A DNA stretch of 43,383 nucleotides from Chloroflexota bacterium (GTDB taxonomy: Bacteria > Chloroflexota > Anaerolineae > DTLA01). The translations under genes and the position numbers were made by a program. The notes below the pieces were generated by a model. It was not told the origin of the DNA, did not search any database, and saw only the letters and a list, made by a program, of their open reading frames with translations. The DNA lies in NCBI GenBank assembly GCA_014360805.1, contig JACIWU010000019.1:1-43383 (forward strand), written 5' to 3'. How positions within the stretch are numbered: the first letter of the stretch is position 1; each line of letters starts with the position of its first letter. Of this stretch, positions 25,463-33,793 are shown piece after piece.

Positions 25463-25492
25463 TTGACAACCCAGGGCGGGCGCGCCTATAAT
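25463..25492 (+). promoter_or_regulatory. Consensus promoter of the deacetylase gene
   Basis: TTGACA (25463-25468), 18 nt, TATAAT (25487-25492); both hexamers are perfect. Start about 25499, ATG at 25552. The -35 is only 7 nt from the opposing -35, so the two polymerases would compete. Confidence 0.75.
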
Positions 25493-25551
25493 CAGGCGCC
25501 GGGCGGAGCAACCGTTGGGCTCTTCCCGGCGTTACGATTATCAGGAAGGCG

Positions 25552-27657
25552 ATGCCCGTGAACTCCACGATTCGGATCCTGCTCGCTCTTGTCATACTCG
25601 GCTTTGCGGTTGCCGCCAGCCTCGCGCTCCCCGACCGGGTGGCGCCTTCGTCCGCGGACGCCGAAGCGTCGTCCTGGTTGCATTACGATGTGGACTACTC
25701 GGCCGTGCCGGCGTGGGTGCGCATCCGAGATTTGACGCTCAAGGTGCGCGTGGGCCAAGCCGAGAGCGTGGAGGTGATCGCAGGCGGGCGCGTGCTCCCC
25801 TCGGACTACGACCCCGCGAGCGGATGGGTGGTCTTCACCACGAACGCGCCGCAGGTGGATATTCGCATCGTGGGCTTGGTTACCCCTGCCGAGCAGATCG
25901 GCGAAGTGCAGAAGGCGGCCTTGCGGGGCGACAAGCGCTGGGCCTATAGCCTCACCTTTGACGACGGGCGGCTGTCGGTGTGGCAGTATGGCAAGCCTCT
26001 GTTGGACCGCCTGGGATACCGCGCGGGCGTGGCCGTCATCGGCGAGTGGATGCTGCCGCCGGGCTTCTCGTTGGGCACATGCGGGGATAGCATCACCTGG
26101 CGCGGCAATCCCGACGGCGCGCACACCTGGGACTACATGGATGCCAACGAGGTGTCCGCGCTTCTGGCGTCCGGCTGGAGTCTGTACAATCACGGCTTCT
26201 TCCATTCTAGCCCCGAATCCATGCCCGGCTGCGTCGTGGAGAACATTGCCAAATGCACCGAGGCGCTGGAATATGCGCTGGGCGGGTACCGGACGCTGGT
26301 GTACACGGCGTACCAGAATAGCAACTACCTGCGCGACCTGGCGATCGCGAACTACGACATCCTGGGCCTGCCCATCATCCAGGCGGATGGCGGGGGCGCG
26401 ACGGCAGTGGACAACATCCCGTGGAGCACCCTTCCCTATCGGCTGCAACGGTACGATGTGGGCAGGCCCCGGGAGTCGCGCCCCAACACCAGCGCCGCCA
26501 TCTACTACATGGACGACGCACACCAGAAGGCCGTGAACAACCCTACGCTGCACTTCTGGTTGAGCCTTCACGGGCATGAGGTGGCGCCCAACGACGTGGC
26601 TGGGTCGTCGCTGGACTACCTGCATTTCACCTACGGCCCGGGCGGCGCGGATGAGGTATGGGTGGCTCCAGCGGACGAGGTCTTCCAGTACCTGGCCACC
26701 CGCGACCATGCGGTCGTAACCCGCGCGCCGGCCCGCGCGGTTACTGTGGTGTCGCGCCCGCCCGAGATTCGCCAGGTGGCCCTGCGGCAGGGATGGAACG
26801 GATACGCTGGCGCGGTGGACACGTACATTGACTCCGGCCAGCCAAAGAAGAACTTCAACAGCCCGGGCGACGCGGCCGTTCTGCGCGTTACATCCCCTGA
26901 CAGGAAGGCCGCGCTTCTGGGGTTTGACGTGTCTTCGCTGCCGGCCGATGCCCGCATTCTCAGGGCTACGTTGGGCTTCTACGTGCTGAAGCACTCCAAC
27001 GAGGGCGAGATTGACGTATCGGCCTACGTTCTGCGCAAGGCATGGAACCCCGACGAGGCGACGTGGGAGCGGGCCTCGGCGTCCACTCCGTGGGGCGCGA
27101 AAGGCGCCAACAGCACCGATGGCGACAGTCCGGACAGGGACGCCAACGCCACCGACGCGCGCCCGCTGCGCCGCTTCCTGTACATAGATCCGTACACGGG
27201 CCAGCAAACCCTGCTGGATGATGCCACCTGGTACTCGCTGGACATCACGCCGGCGGTGCGGGAATGGGTTGCCAACCCCGCCGCCAACTTCGGGGTGGTC
27301 CTCAAAGGCTCGGTCGGGTCCACGGAAGTGCAGATTGCGGCGTCGGAGTGGCGGGACGTGAACCTGCGTCCGTGCCTGGTGATCACGTATGCGGAACCCG
27401 AATCGCTGCCCGGGGCGCTGGCGTCGCCCACGCCCACGGCGACCGAGACTTCCACGCCGATGGTCTCGCCGACCGCGACGCCAATCCCCACGGGGACGGC
27501 CACGCCCACGGCCACCCCCACACCGACGGCCGGCCCGACGGCAACCCCGACCGCCACGCTGACCCCAACCGCGACGCCGCCAACCCCCGGCAGGCCCCGC
27601 CCCTGGCTCTACCTGCCCGTGGTCGCCGCGAATCATTCCTATCCTGCCCCTCGCTGA
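25552..27657 (+). CDS. Secreted polysaccharide deacetylase-like protein with DNRLRE-type domain
   Basis: 701 residues. Signal peptide 1-37; a small beta domain; a NodB-like region with TFDDG at 135-139 (catalytic Asp137, metal Asp138) and HGFFH at 214-218 (the metal His pair). From about 420 a DNRLRE-like stalk domain (DTYIDSGQPKKNFNSPG, ALLGFDVSSLP), then a Thr-Pro linker and the C-terminal tail WLYLPVVAANHS, a tail type recurrent in exported Chloroflexota proteins. It should de-N-acetylate an extracellular glycan. AGGAAGG lies close to ATG 25552; GTG 25558 is better spaced and possible. Confidence 0.82.
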   Translation: MPVNSTIRILLALVILGFAVAASLALPDRVAPSSADAEASSWLHYDVDYSAVPAWVRIRDLTLKVRVGQAESVEVIAGGRVLPSDYDPASGWVVFTTNAPQVDIRIVGLVTPAEQIGEVQKAALRGDKRWAYSLTFDDGRLSVWQYGKPLLDRLGYRAGVAVIGEWMLPPGFSLGTCGDSITWRGNPDGAHTWDYMDANEVSALLASGWSLYNHGFFHSSPESMPGCVVENIAKCTEALEYALGGYRTLVYTAYQNSNYLRDLAIANYDILGLPIIQADGGGATAVDNIPWSTLPYRLQRYDVGRPRESRPNTSAAIYYMDDAHQKAVNNPTLHFWLSLHGHEVAPNDVAGSSLDYLHFTYGPGGADEVWVAPADEVFQYLATRDHAVVTRAPARAVTVVSRPPEIRQVALRQGWNGYAGAVDTYIDSGQPKKNFNSPGDAAVLRVTSPDRKAALLGFDVSSLPADARILRATLGFYVLKHSNEGEIDVSAYVLRKAWNPDEATWERASASTPWGAKGANSTDGDSPDRDANATDARPLRRFLYIDPYTGQQTLLDDATWYSLDITPAVREWVANPAANFGVVLKGSVGSTEVQIAASEWRDVNLRPCLVITYAEPESLPGALASPTPTATETSTPMVSPTATPIPTGTATPTATPTPTAGPTATPTATLTPTATPPTPGRPRPWLYLPVVAANHSYPAPR

Positions 27658-27669
27658 GGTACGCGGACG

Positions 27670-28476
27670 ATGACATCGCTTGGCTATTTGGGGCTGGGCA
27701 TCGCTGCGGGCATCTTGGGCAGCCTGCTTGGATTGGGAGGAGGCATCCTCATCGTGCCGGGCCTGACGCTCCTTTTTGGCCTGCCCATCAAGACAGCCGT
27801 CGCCACCAGCGTCGTGGCGGTGGTTACCAACTCCCTGGCGGGCAGCCTGGTGTACGTCCGCCGCGGGTTCACCCACATCAAACTGGCGATGATCCTGGAG
27901 ACCACGACCACGATAGGGGCGCTCGGCAGCGGGCTGATCGCCATGTGGGTCAGCGGGCGCTGGCTCTACGGCCTTTTCGCGGCGATGGCCTTGTACATTG
28001 TGTACGCCATGCGGCGCCCCCCGTTGGGCGAGACAGCCGACAACCCCGACGGCGTTCTGCCGGCGGCGTTCACGGACCCCGCCACCGGGCGCGAAGTGCG
28101 CTACGGCGTCCAGCACCTGGGGATTGGCGCACTGGTGAGCACCGTGGCCGGCGTTTTGTCGTCGCTGCTGGGCGTCGGGGGCGGCATCATCAAGGTTCCC
28201 GTCATGTGCCAGGTGCTGGGCGTCCCCATCAAGGCGGCCACGGCCACCAGCACGTTCATGATCGGGATCACGACGGCGACAGCCGCGATGGTGTACTACG
28301 GCGGCGGGTTGGTCATCCCTTCGCTGGCCGTCCCCGTGGCGTTTGGGGCATTCCTGGGCGCGCAGGTCGGTTCGCGCCTGGGTTCTCGGATCCGAAGCAA
28401 GGCCCTGCGAAGTCTGTTCCAGTTGCTCTTGCTGGTGATCGCGGTTCAGATGGGGTGGAGGGCACTGGGACTATGA
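27670..28476 (+). CDS. TauE/SafE-family membrane transporter
   Basis: 268 residues, about eight membrane segments in two repeats, each with a family Gly motif: GSLLGLGGGILIVPGL near 17-32 and SLLGVGGGIIKVPVM near 165-180, each followed by a conserved ATS-V or ATSTFM. The family exports sulfite, sulfonates or other organic acids; substrate not determinable. It follows the deacetylase by 12 nt and overlaps the DUF1634 gene by ATGA. Confidence 0.92.
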   Translation: MTSLGYLGLGIAAGILGSLLGLGGGILIVPGLTLLFGLPIKTAVATSVVAVVTNSLAGSLVYVRRGFTHIKLAMILETTTTIGALGSGLIAMWVSGRWLYGLFAAMALYIVYAMRRPPLGETADNPDGVLPAAFTDPATGREVRYGVQHLGIGALVSTVAGVLSSLLGVGGGIIKVPVMCQVLGVPIKAATATSTFMIGITTATAAMVYYGGGLVIPSLAVPVAFGAFLGAQVGSRLGSRIRSKALRSLFQLLLLVIAVQMGWRALGL

Positions 28477-28814
28477 GATTCGCCACGCCGCTGCATCGCT
28501 TCGTGTACTACGTGCTGCTGGTGGGGCTGTCGGCAAGCGTCGTGCTGATCCTGGCCGGCAGCGTATGGTCACTGGCGGCCACCGGTGCGCTGCCCGAACG
28601 CACGCTGCCTGCAACGCAGGTGCTCCGTTCCGCGTTGGCAGGGGAGGCGCAGGGCCTGGTCTCGGCGGGCCTTCTGGGCATCCTGCTGACGCCGCTGGCG
28701 GCCGTGGCGACAACCGTCGTCGTGTCCGCGTCGCGTCGGGATAGGGTGGGCGTCCTGGCCGGGTTGGGCGTGGCGCTGGTGATGGTCGTGAGCCTGCTGC
28801 TGGGCGGGGCATAG
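28473..28814 (+). CDS. DUF1634 small membrane protein
   Basis: 113 residues with three hydrophobic segments (about 12-34, 60-85, 92-112). DUF1634 genes commonly follow TauE-family genes, as here with an ATGA overlap; a helper role in transport is inferred from that pairing only. Confidence 0.8.
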   Translation: MRFATPLHRFVYYVLLVGLSASVVLILAGSVWSLAATGALPERTLPATQVLRSALAGEAQGLVSAGLLGILLTPLAAVATTVVVSASRRDRVGVLAGLGVALVMVVSLLLGGA

Positions 28815-28845
28815 GGAGGCAAGGGTTTACCCCCTCATCCCCTGG

Positions 28846-28878
28846 CCCCTTCTCCCCCGCAAGCGGGGCGAGAAGGGG
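28846..28878 (+). terminator. Hairpin repeat after the TauE-DUF1634 genes
   Basis: CCCCTTCTC (28846-28854) pairs with GAGAAGGGG (28870-28878), enclosing a second CCCC/GGGG pairing. It is a variant of the CCCCTCACCCT repeat family and probably halts transcription before the next promoter. Confidence 0.55.
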
Positions 28879-28911
28879 AATGGCGCGGCATTGCTGCCCG
28901 CAGGGCGCGCT

Positions 28912-28940
28912 TTGACGTCCCCGCGTCGGCGGGATAGAAT
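28912..28940 (+). promoter_or_regulatory. Predicted promoter of the DUF2723 gene
   Basis: TTGACG (28912-28917), 17 nt, TAGAAT (28935-28940); each 5/6. Confidence 0.65.
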
Positions 28941-28966
28941 GAGCGCCACCATCACCGGAGGGCGCA

Positions 28967-31870
28967 TTGGCAAGACTGCGAGGCATATCCCACATCCTGG
29001 CGGGCATCGTCCTTGGGCTCTTCGCGGGCCGAGTTTGGGCCGAGAGCCAATCCGTTGCCCTATCCGCGCCGCGGCTGCTCCTCATCGCCGGCCTGGTCTG
29101 CGTGGCGGGCGGGGCGCTCGGATGGGCCTCGGCGCGCCTGCGCATCCGCACCTGGCCGCTGTTCGTGCTGCTGGCCTACGCCGCGTGGCCTGTCGTGTCG
29201 CCGGCGGTGGCCGGATGGGTGGCGGCGTTCGCGCTGCTCGCGCTGGCGCTGGCCAACTTGCCCGCGCGGGCCGACTGGCCGGTAGAAGGCCCCGTCGCCG
29301 TCGTCGCCTTCGCCGTGTACGTGGCGACTCTGGCTCCGGGCCTGCTCCCCGCCGACAGCGGCGAATTCCAGTTCGTGGCCCGCGTGCTGGGCATCGCGCA
29401 CCCGCCAGGCTACCCCCTGTACACGCTGCTGGGCAAACTGGCGACGCTCCTGCCCCTCAACTCCGTCGCATGGCGGGTGAATCTCCTATCGGCCGTGTTC
29501 GCCGCGTTGGCGCTGGCGCTGGTGGCGCGAACGGTGCGGCGGCTGACCGCATCGGCGGTGGCCGGTCTCGCGGCTGCGCTGGCCCTGGGCGGCATCACCA
29601 CCTTCTGGGCACAGGCGACGACCGCCAACATCCGCTCGCTCATGGCGCTGTTCACGGCCCTCATGCTCCTTCTGGCGCTGGAGTATGGCGCGAAGCCGTC
29701 CGAAAACGGGCTGATCGCGCTAGCGGTGGCAGCGGGGCTGGCCGTCGGGCACCACGGCTCGTTGGGGTTGCTGTTCATCCCGTTGGTCGTGTACCTTCTC
29801 GTCGCCGACCGTCTGCTGCTCAAGCGCACCCGCTGGCTTCTGACGGCGGCGGGGGCATTCGTGGCGTCGCTCCTGGTGTTGCTGTACTTGCCCGTGCGGA
29901 GCCTGACGGGCGCGCCCTTTGACCCCTCGCCCATTGATTCGGTGGGCCGGTTTCTGGAGCATATCCTGGCGTCGGGCTTCAGGGGCGACATGTTCTACTT
30001 CGCCCGCGCCGACCTCCTTCCTGGGCGCATCGGCGTGTGGCTGAACATCGTGCGCATGGAGTTCGGCGCGCCGCTGGCTGTGGCGATGGCGTTGGCGAGC
30101 ATCGCGGCGCTGGCCAGGCGGCCCAAGGCCGCGCTCCTCATCGGCGGCGTGTTCCTGGTCAACACCGCCACGGCCATCACCTACCGCGCGCCGCAGACGG
30201 TGGAGTACCTCATCCCGTCCTACGTGGCGCTGGCGGTGCTCTTGGGCATCGGCCTGGCCGAGGGGATCGCGTGGGCGTCGCGCCAGGCGACGTTGCGAGT
30301 TCTCGTCGTGGCGGGGGTGCTGGCGTTGTGCGCGGCGCCCTGGGTCGCCAACGCGCCCAGTTTCCGCGCCCTGCATCGGGATTATTCCACCGAGCAGACG
30401 GCGCGAACCCTGCTCGGCTCCGCGCCGGCCCGCGCGACGATTCTCGCCAACTGGCACTGGGCCACGCCCCTCTGGTACCTGCAGTACGTGGAAGGCGCGC
30501 GGCCCGACGTGCGCGTGCTCTACGTCTATCCCGAAGGCGCGACGCCGAACGAGGACGTGTGGATTCGGCGCATCGGCGAGGCGCTGCAGCAAGGCCCCGT
30601 GCTCATCACCAACTGGTTTGAGGCGTACAAGGCCACGCCCTACCGGTTCGTGCGCACCGAAGGTGGCTGGCGGGTGTCGGACGCCCCCATGCGAGACGTG
30701 CCGCCGGGCCTGGTCGCCGTAGATGCCGTCTTTGACGGCAAAATCCGCCTCATTGGCTATCGGCTGAGCGAGAGCGAAACCGCGCCGGGCAAGGAATTGC
30801 GCCTGTGGCTGTGCTGGCAACCGGTGGAGCCGCTGGACCGCGACTACTCGTTCTTCGTCCACCTGGTGGATGCCGGCGGCCGGGTGCAGGGCCAAAGCGA
30901 CCTCACCCGCGACGGCAGGCTGTACCAGGCCGGCGAGGTGGTGGTGGATGAGCATCGGCTTGCCATCCTGCCGACCGCCGACGCGGGCGAGTACGCCGTC
31001 ATCGCGGGCACGTACATCACGCTGCCCGACGGCTGGCGGCGGTTGCAGACGCCGGACGGGCGCGACGCCGTACCGCTTGCCGACGTGCGGGTGCGGCCGG
31101 CCGTGGAGCCGCCCGTAACCCTGCACCCGATGGTGCAGCGGTTCGCGGGCGGGCTGACCCTGGTCGGCGCCGACTGGGACGTCGCGGGATCGGGCGCGCT
31201 GTACCTGCACTGGCGGAACGACGGCCTGCCCGCCGGGGACTACGCGGTGCAATTCCTGCGCGCGGGCGACCTGGCGGCCCAGGGCATCGTCCACGTGCCG
31301 CCTGCCCCGGCCTACTTCACGTCTGGCACGCCCGTGCCCTACGGCGAGGGTTGGCTCTCCATCCGCCTGCACGACGCAACGGGCCGCCTGCTCCAACCGC
31401 TGGGGCCGTGGGGTCGAGCCTGGAGCAACGAAGCCATGCTGCCCCATTTCTCCGCCGGCGCACGGTACGTGAACCTGGGCGGCGAGATGATCTTCGCGGG
31501 CGTGGGCGCGCTGCCCGCCGAGGCCCAGGCCGGCGAATCGCTGCGGGTTACGGCCAGGTTTGTGGCGCTGAAGCCACTCGTGAACGACTACGCCGTGTCG
31601 GTGTCGCTGGCCGCCGACGACGGCGCGTGGGCCGTGCAGCATGACACCACGCCTGCGCTGGGGGCCATCCCCACGCTGAAGTGGACGCGGGGCGTGGCCG
31701 TGGACGACCCGCACGCGCTGGAGATTCCCCCAGGCGCGACGGGGCAGGCCACGCTGCGCCTCACCGTGTACGATGCGTTCACGCTAGACCCGCTGCCGGT
31801 GCTGGACGCCGAACTGGCCCGCCTGGGTCAGGGGCAAAACCTCACGATCGGCAGCGTGCAAGTGCGGTGA
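28967..31870 (+). CDS. DUF2723 membrane glycosyltransferase-like protein
   Basis: 967 residues from a TTG start supported by CGGAGGG at 28956-28962. About a dozen membrane helices cover residues 5-470. PADSGEFQFVARVLGIAHPP near 125-145 is the DUF2723 signature; the acidic DSGEF sits where protein O-mannosyltransferase relatives have their catalytic Asp. The C-terminal 400 residues are beta-rich, with repeated modules (from about 590, 715 and 840) likely facing outside. It probably transfers a sugar from a lipid carrier to an exported acceptor. No ATG fits the start of the first helix, so TTG is accepted. Confidence 0.85.
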   Translation: MARLRGISHILAGIVLGLFAGRVWAESQSVALSAPRLLLIAGLVCVAGGALGWASARLRIRTWPLFVLLAYAAWPVVSPAVAGWVAAFALLALALANLPARADWPVEGPVAVVAFAVYVATLAPGLLPADSGEFQFVARVLGIAHPPGYPLYTLLGKLATLLPLNSVAWRVNLLSAVFAALALALVARTVRRLTASAVAGLAAALALGGITTFWAQATTANIRSLMALFTALMLLLALEYGAKPSENGLIALAVAAGLAVGHHGSLGLLFIPLVVYLLVADRLLLKRTRWLLTAAGAFVASLLVLLYLPVRSLTGAPFDPSPIDSVGRFLEHILASGFRGDMFYFARADLLPGRIGVWLNIVRMEFGAPLAVAMALASIAALARRPKAALLIGGVFLVNTATAITYRAPQTVEYLIPSYVALAVLLGIGLAEGIAWASRQATLRVLVVAGVLALCAAPWVANAPSFRALHRDYSTEQTARTLLGSAPARATILANWHWATPLWYLQYVEGARPDVRVLYVYPEGATPNEDVWIRRIGEALQQGPVLITNWFEAYKATPYRFVRTEGGWRVSDAPMRDVPPGLVAVDAVFDGKIRLIGYRLSESETAPGKELRLWLCWQPVEPLDRDYSFFVHLVDAGGRVQGQSDLTRDGRLYQAGEVVVDEHRLAILPTADAGEYAVIAGTYITLPDGWRRLQTPDGRDAVPLADVRVRPAVEPPVTLHPMVQRFAGGLTLVGADWDVAGSGALYLHWRNDGLPAGDYAVQFLRAGDLAAQGIVHVPPAPAYFTSGTPVPYGEGWLSIRLHDATGRLLQPLGPWGRAWSNEAMLPHFSAGARYVNLGGEMIFAGVGALPAEAQAGESLRVTARFVALKPLVNDYAVSVSLAADDGAWAVQHDTTPALGAIPTLKWTRGVAVDDPHALEIPPGATGQATLRLTVYDAFTLDPLPVLDAELARLGQGQNLTIGSVQVR

Positions 31871-31872
31871 AT

Positions 31873-32055
31873 TAGGGCGGCATTCCACCGCCGCCGGAGA
31901 GCCATCCACGAATAACGCGAATCCACGCGAATGGGGAATCGTAGGCACGTGGGGCGCCTTTCCGTAGTGCGGCTAAGGTGCGACGCACTTCGGAAGTGCG
32001 TCGCACGTTGGCCGCCAACACAAGTTTGTAGGGCGGCACTCCGCAGCCGCCCGAG
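31873..32055. repeat. Pair of 27-bp TAGGGCGGCA repeats in a gene-free region
   Basis: 31873-31899 and 32029-32055 share TAGGGCGGCA-TCC-C-GCCGCC-GAG. Between them lie the CCACGAAT repeat (31904-31921) and a 29-nt palindrome. No gene is credible in 31871-32159. Confidence 0.65.
31978..32006. repeat. Perfect 29-nt palindrome
   Basis: Arms GTGCGACGCACTTC (31978-31991) and GAAGTGCGTCGCAC (31993-32006) around a single G. A decayed relative (AAGGTGCGACACACT) occurs near 14014. It would form a strong hairpin or cruciform. Confidence 0.85.
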
Positions 32056-32159
32056 GCAGGGCCAGTATGCGAACGTGCCCTGCGCCCATGCTTTTCATGC
32101 TGCCGCTTGTCGGTCTGACCAGTTTCCACCGAAATGGCACCACCGCTGGTACAAACTCC

Positions 32160-32188
32160 TTGACACAGGGGCAGGAGTATGGTACAGT
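32160..32188 (+). promoter_or_regulatory. Predicted promoter of the cassette gene
   Basis: TTGACA (32160-32165, perfect), 17 nt, TACAGT (32183-32188, 4/6). Leader about 75 nt. Confidence 0.6.
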
Positions 32189-32269
32189 TACGGTAGAACG
32201 GATGTTGGACGGCTTCCGAACACGGCAAAAGGGCATTCTTGGGGGTGAGATCCCCAGTAGGGTATATGA

Positions 32270-32548
32270 ATGGAATTTGAATGGGATCCGCAGAAGGCAG
32301 CCAAGAACTTGCGGAAACACATGGACGATGAGTTGCGTCCCGAATATGATCTGCGCGAACTACTCAAGGGTGGCACTCGGGGCAAGTATGTAGCCCGCTA
32401 TCGTGCAGGTACTAATCTGGTGCTGCTTGACCCCGATGTGGCCAAGGCCTTTCCAGACGAAGCCGCAGTGGATGAAGCTCTGCGCCTGGTGATACGGTTG
32501 TCGGAGATACAACAGGGCAAGAAGGGAGCCGTAACAAAGGCCCGATAG
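32270..32548 (+). CDS. Small toxin-antitoxin-like protein in a putative integron cassette
   Basis: 92 residues from ATG 32270, or 75 from ATG 32321. Residues 1-17 (MEFEWDPQKAAKNLRKH) match the start of BrnT-type toxins. The rest begins MDDELRPEYDLRELLK and contains LVLLDPDVAKAFPDE and VDEALRLV, as in small uncharacterised proteins often found beside toxin genes and presumed to be antitoxins. The join suggests a deletion that fused a brnT start to a second gene, or a start overlap. Composition is less GC-rich than its neighbours. It has its own promoter, and an attC-like site begins 14 nt after its stop. No partner toxin is seen. Family assignment is from motif recall. Confidence 0.68.
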   Translation: MEFEWDPQKAAKNLRKHMDDELRPEYDLRELLKGGTRGKYVARYRAGTNLVLLDPDVAKAFPDEAAVDEALRLVIRLSEIQQGKKGAVTKAR

Positions 32549-32562
32549 AGGGCGATATGGCA

Positions 32563-32624
<62 letters not shown>

Positions 32625-32729
32625 GTATGGGCCTTTGCGTTGCGCGGCGTGAATCGCCATGTCGGCGGCGAATGGCTTGCATCCGCATAGCGACCCCCCA
32701 GGCGGCGCATCGTGCAAGCCCCTCCCGAA

Positions 32730-32758
32730 TTGACACAATCCGCGCCTTGGCGTACACT
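32730..32758 (+). promoter_or_regulatory. Predicted promoter of the RRM gene
   Basis: TTGACA (32730-32735), 17 nt, TACACT (32753-32758). The leader is about 100 nt. The 105 nt between the attC-like site and this promoter show no gene. Confidence 0.65.
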
Positions 32759-32770
32759 GTATTTGTGTCA
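32731..32770. promoter_or_regulatory. TGACACAA/TTGTGTCA inverted repeat flanking the -10 region
   Basis: TGACACAA (32731-32738) overlaps the -35 box and TTGTGTCA (32763-32770) lies at the transcription start; they are perfect 8-nt complements 24 nt apart. The layout suits an operator. Confidence 0.5.
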
Positions 32771-32819
32771 GGATGACCACACACCGGGTGCGGCCGATTT
32801 CACTGACCGTGTGGAATGT

Positions 32820-32838
32820 GTCCGATGCCGTATCGGAC
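32820..32838 (+). promoter_or_regulatory. Leader hairpin upstream of the RRM gene
   Basis: GTCCGAT (32820-32826) pairs with ATCGGAC (32832-32838) over a 5-nt loop, 27 nt before the ATG. RRM protein leaders in cyanobacteria are cold-regulated; the same is only inferred here. Confidence 0.5.
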
Positions 32839-32865
32839 GCCAGGGTGAACCCAGAAAGGGGTAAC

Positions 32866-33192
32866 ATGAACATCTATGTAGGGAATTTGGCGCGGGAGAC
32901 CACCGAAGCAGAACTGCGCCAGGCCTTTGAGGCCTTCGGTCAGGTGAGTTCGGTCGCCATCATCAAGGACAAGTACAGCGGCGAATCCAGAGGCTTCGGA
33001 TTCGTGGAGATGCCCAGCGCAGCCGAGGCGCAGGCGGCCATCGCTGGCCTCAACGGCAAGGAGTTGGGCGGGCGCGCGCTGAATGTGAACGAGGCGAGGC
33101 CCCGCGAGGACCGCGGTGGCCGAGGCGGCGGTGGCCGCGGCGGAAGCCGTGGCGGAGGCTACGGGGGCCGCGGCGGGCGCCGCTCCTTCTAG
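32866..33192 (+). CDS. RRM RNA-binding protein with Gly-Arg-rich tail
   Basis: 108 residues. One RRM with RNP2 IYVGNL (3-8) and RNP1 RGFGFVEM (42-49), both with the aromatic residues that stack on RNA. The tail (about 82-108) is Gly/Arg-rich with RGG-like repeats. This is the small bacterial Rbp type, usually linked to cold or stress response. GAAAGGGG precedes the ATG. Its promoter carries a candidate operator, and a terminator follows at 33218. Confidence 0.93.
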   Translation: MNIYVGNLARETTEAELRQAFEAFGQVSSVAIIKDKYSGESRGFGFVEMPSAAEAQAAIAGLNGKELGGRALNVNEARPREDRGGRGGGGRGGSRGGGYGGRGGRRSF

Positions 33193-33217
33193 TCCTCATC
33201 GCAGTCTCCTTGTGTGC

Positions 33218-33255
33218 AAAGCCCCAGGCTCGGACGCGCTCCGGGCCTGGGCTTT
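33218..33255 (+). terminator. Terminator of the RRM gene
   Basis: AAAGCCCCAGGC (33218-33229) pairs with GCCTGGGCTTT (33245-33255) with one bulged C. The A-run before and TTT after give the intrinsic form, though the T-run is short. Confidence 0.65.
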
Positions 33256-33281
33256 CGCCTGGGCGCGAGCGTGAACACACC

Positions 33282-33328
33282 GCGCGGGGCTAAACCCCCG
33301 CGCTATGGGCGCGAAGCCCCCTCGGGGC
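33282..33328 (-). repeat. 47-bp dispersed double-hairpin repeat, copy 3 (inverted)
   Basis: Reverse complement matches 4411-4457 with three differences. It lies in the 600-bp gap 33193-33793, which holds only repeats, a terminator and a promoter. Confidence 0.75.
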
Positions 33329-33350
33329 TATTGAATCTCGCTACTCCAAT

Positions 33351-33524
33351 AGAACACTCGCATCTTGAGTTCGGCCCGTCAGAACAGGGGGCCGCTAGAT
33401 GTAGGGCAAATTGCCGATTTGCCCTACGATGGCCGCTAGAACACTCGCATCTTGAGTTCGGCCCGTCAGAACAGGGGGCCGCTAGACGTAGGGCAAATTG
33501 CCAATTTGCCCTACGATGGCCGCC
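33351..33524 (+). repeat. 87-bp tandem duplication
   Basis: 33351-33437 and 33438-33524 are adjacent copies with three single-base differences. Each contains the inverted repeat GTAGGGCAAAT/ATTTGCCCTAC (first at 33401-33427). No coding sense is apparent. Confidence 0.85.
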
Positions 33525-33732
33525 GAGAGAGCAGCGCCAACCGAATGTGCGCCCTCCCGATGGGCCTCCTGGCGCTATGTTACCACATCGTGCGTTCTTA
33601 TGAAAGAGCGAGCGTGAGTAACAGCCCGCAGGACTTCGCCCGTTTTGCCCGAGGCTTGAGCGTCGGGCGGCGTGGGCGCACCCCCCATCCCCGGCTTTGC
33701 TCGTGCCCATTCGTGTTCTTCGTGGATGCACT

Positions 33733-33760
33733 TTGATTCGGCCGCCACCTGTGCTATACT
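33733..33760 (+). promoter_or_regulatory. Extended -10 promoter of the SbcC-like gene
   Basis: TTGATT (33733-33738), 16 nt ending TGC, TATACT (33755-33760). Confidence 0.6.
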
Positions 33761-33793
33761 GCCCGTAGTTCAGCCACGGCGAGGTGAGGTTCC

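Noticed and set aside
25492-28116. An 874-codon minus-strand open frame across the deacetylase and TauE genes
   Set aside because: Opposite two well-supported genes with clear motifs and a consensus promoter; composition is typical of an antisense shadow.
31978-32006. Second attC site
   Set aside because: It is a perfect palindrome with no unpaired bases and no R-box pair: GTTGGCC follows but the left side lacks TAAC. It fits a repeat better.
33351-33524. CRISPR array from repeated units
   Set aside because: Only two directly adjacent 87-bp copies with no spacers, and no cas gene in the window. The same applies to the pairs at 84-271 and 10247-10326.
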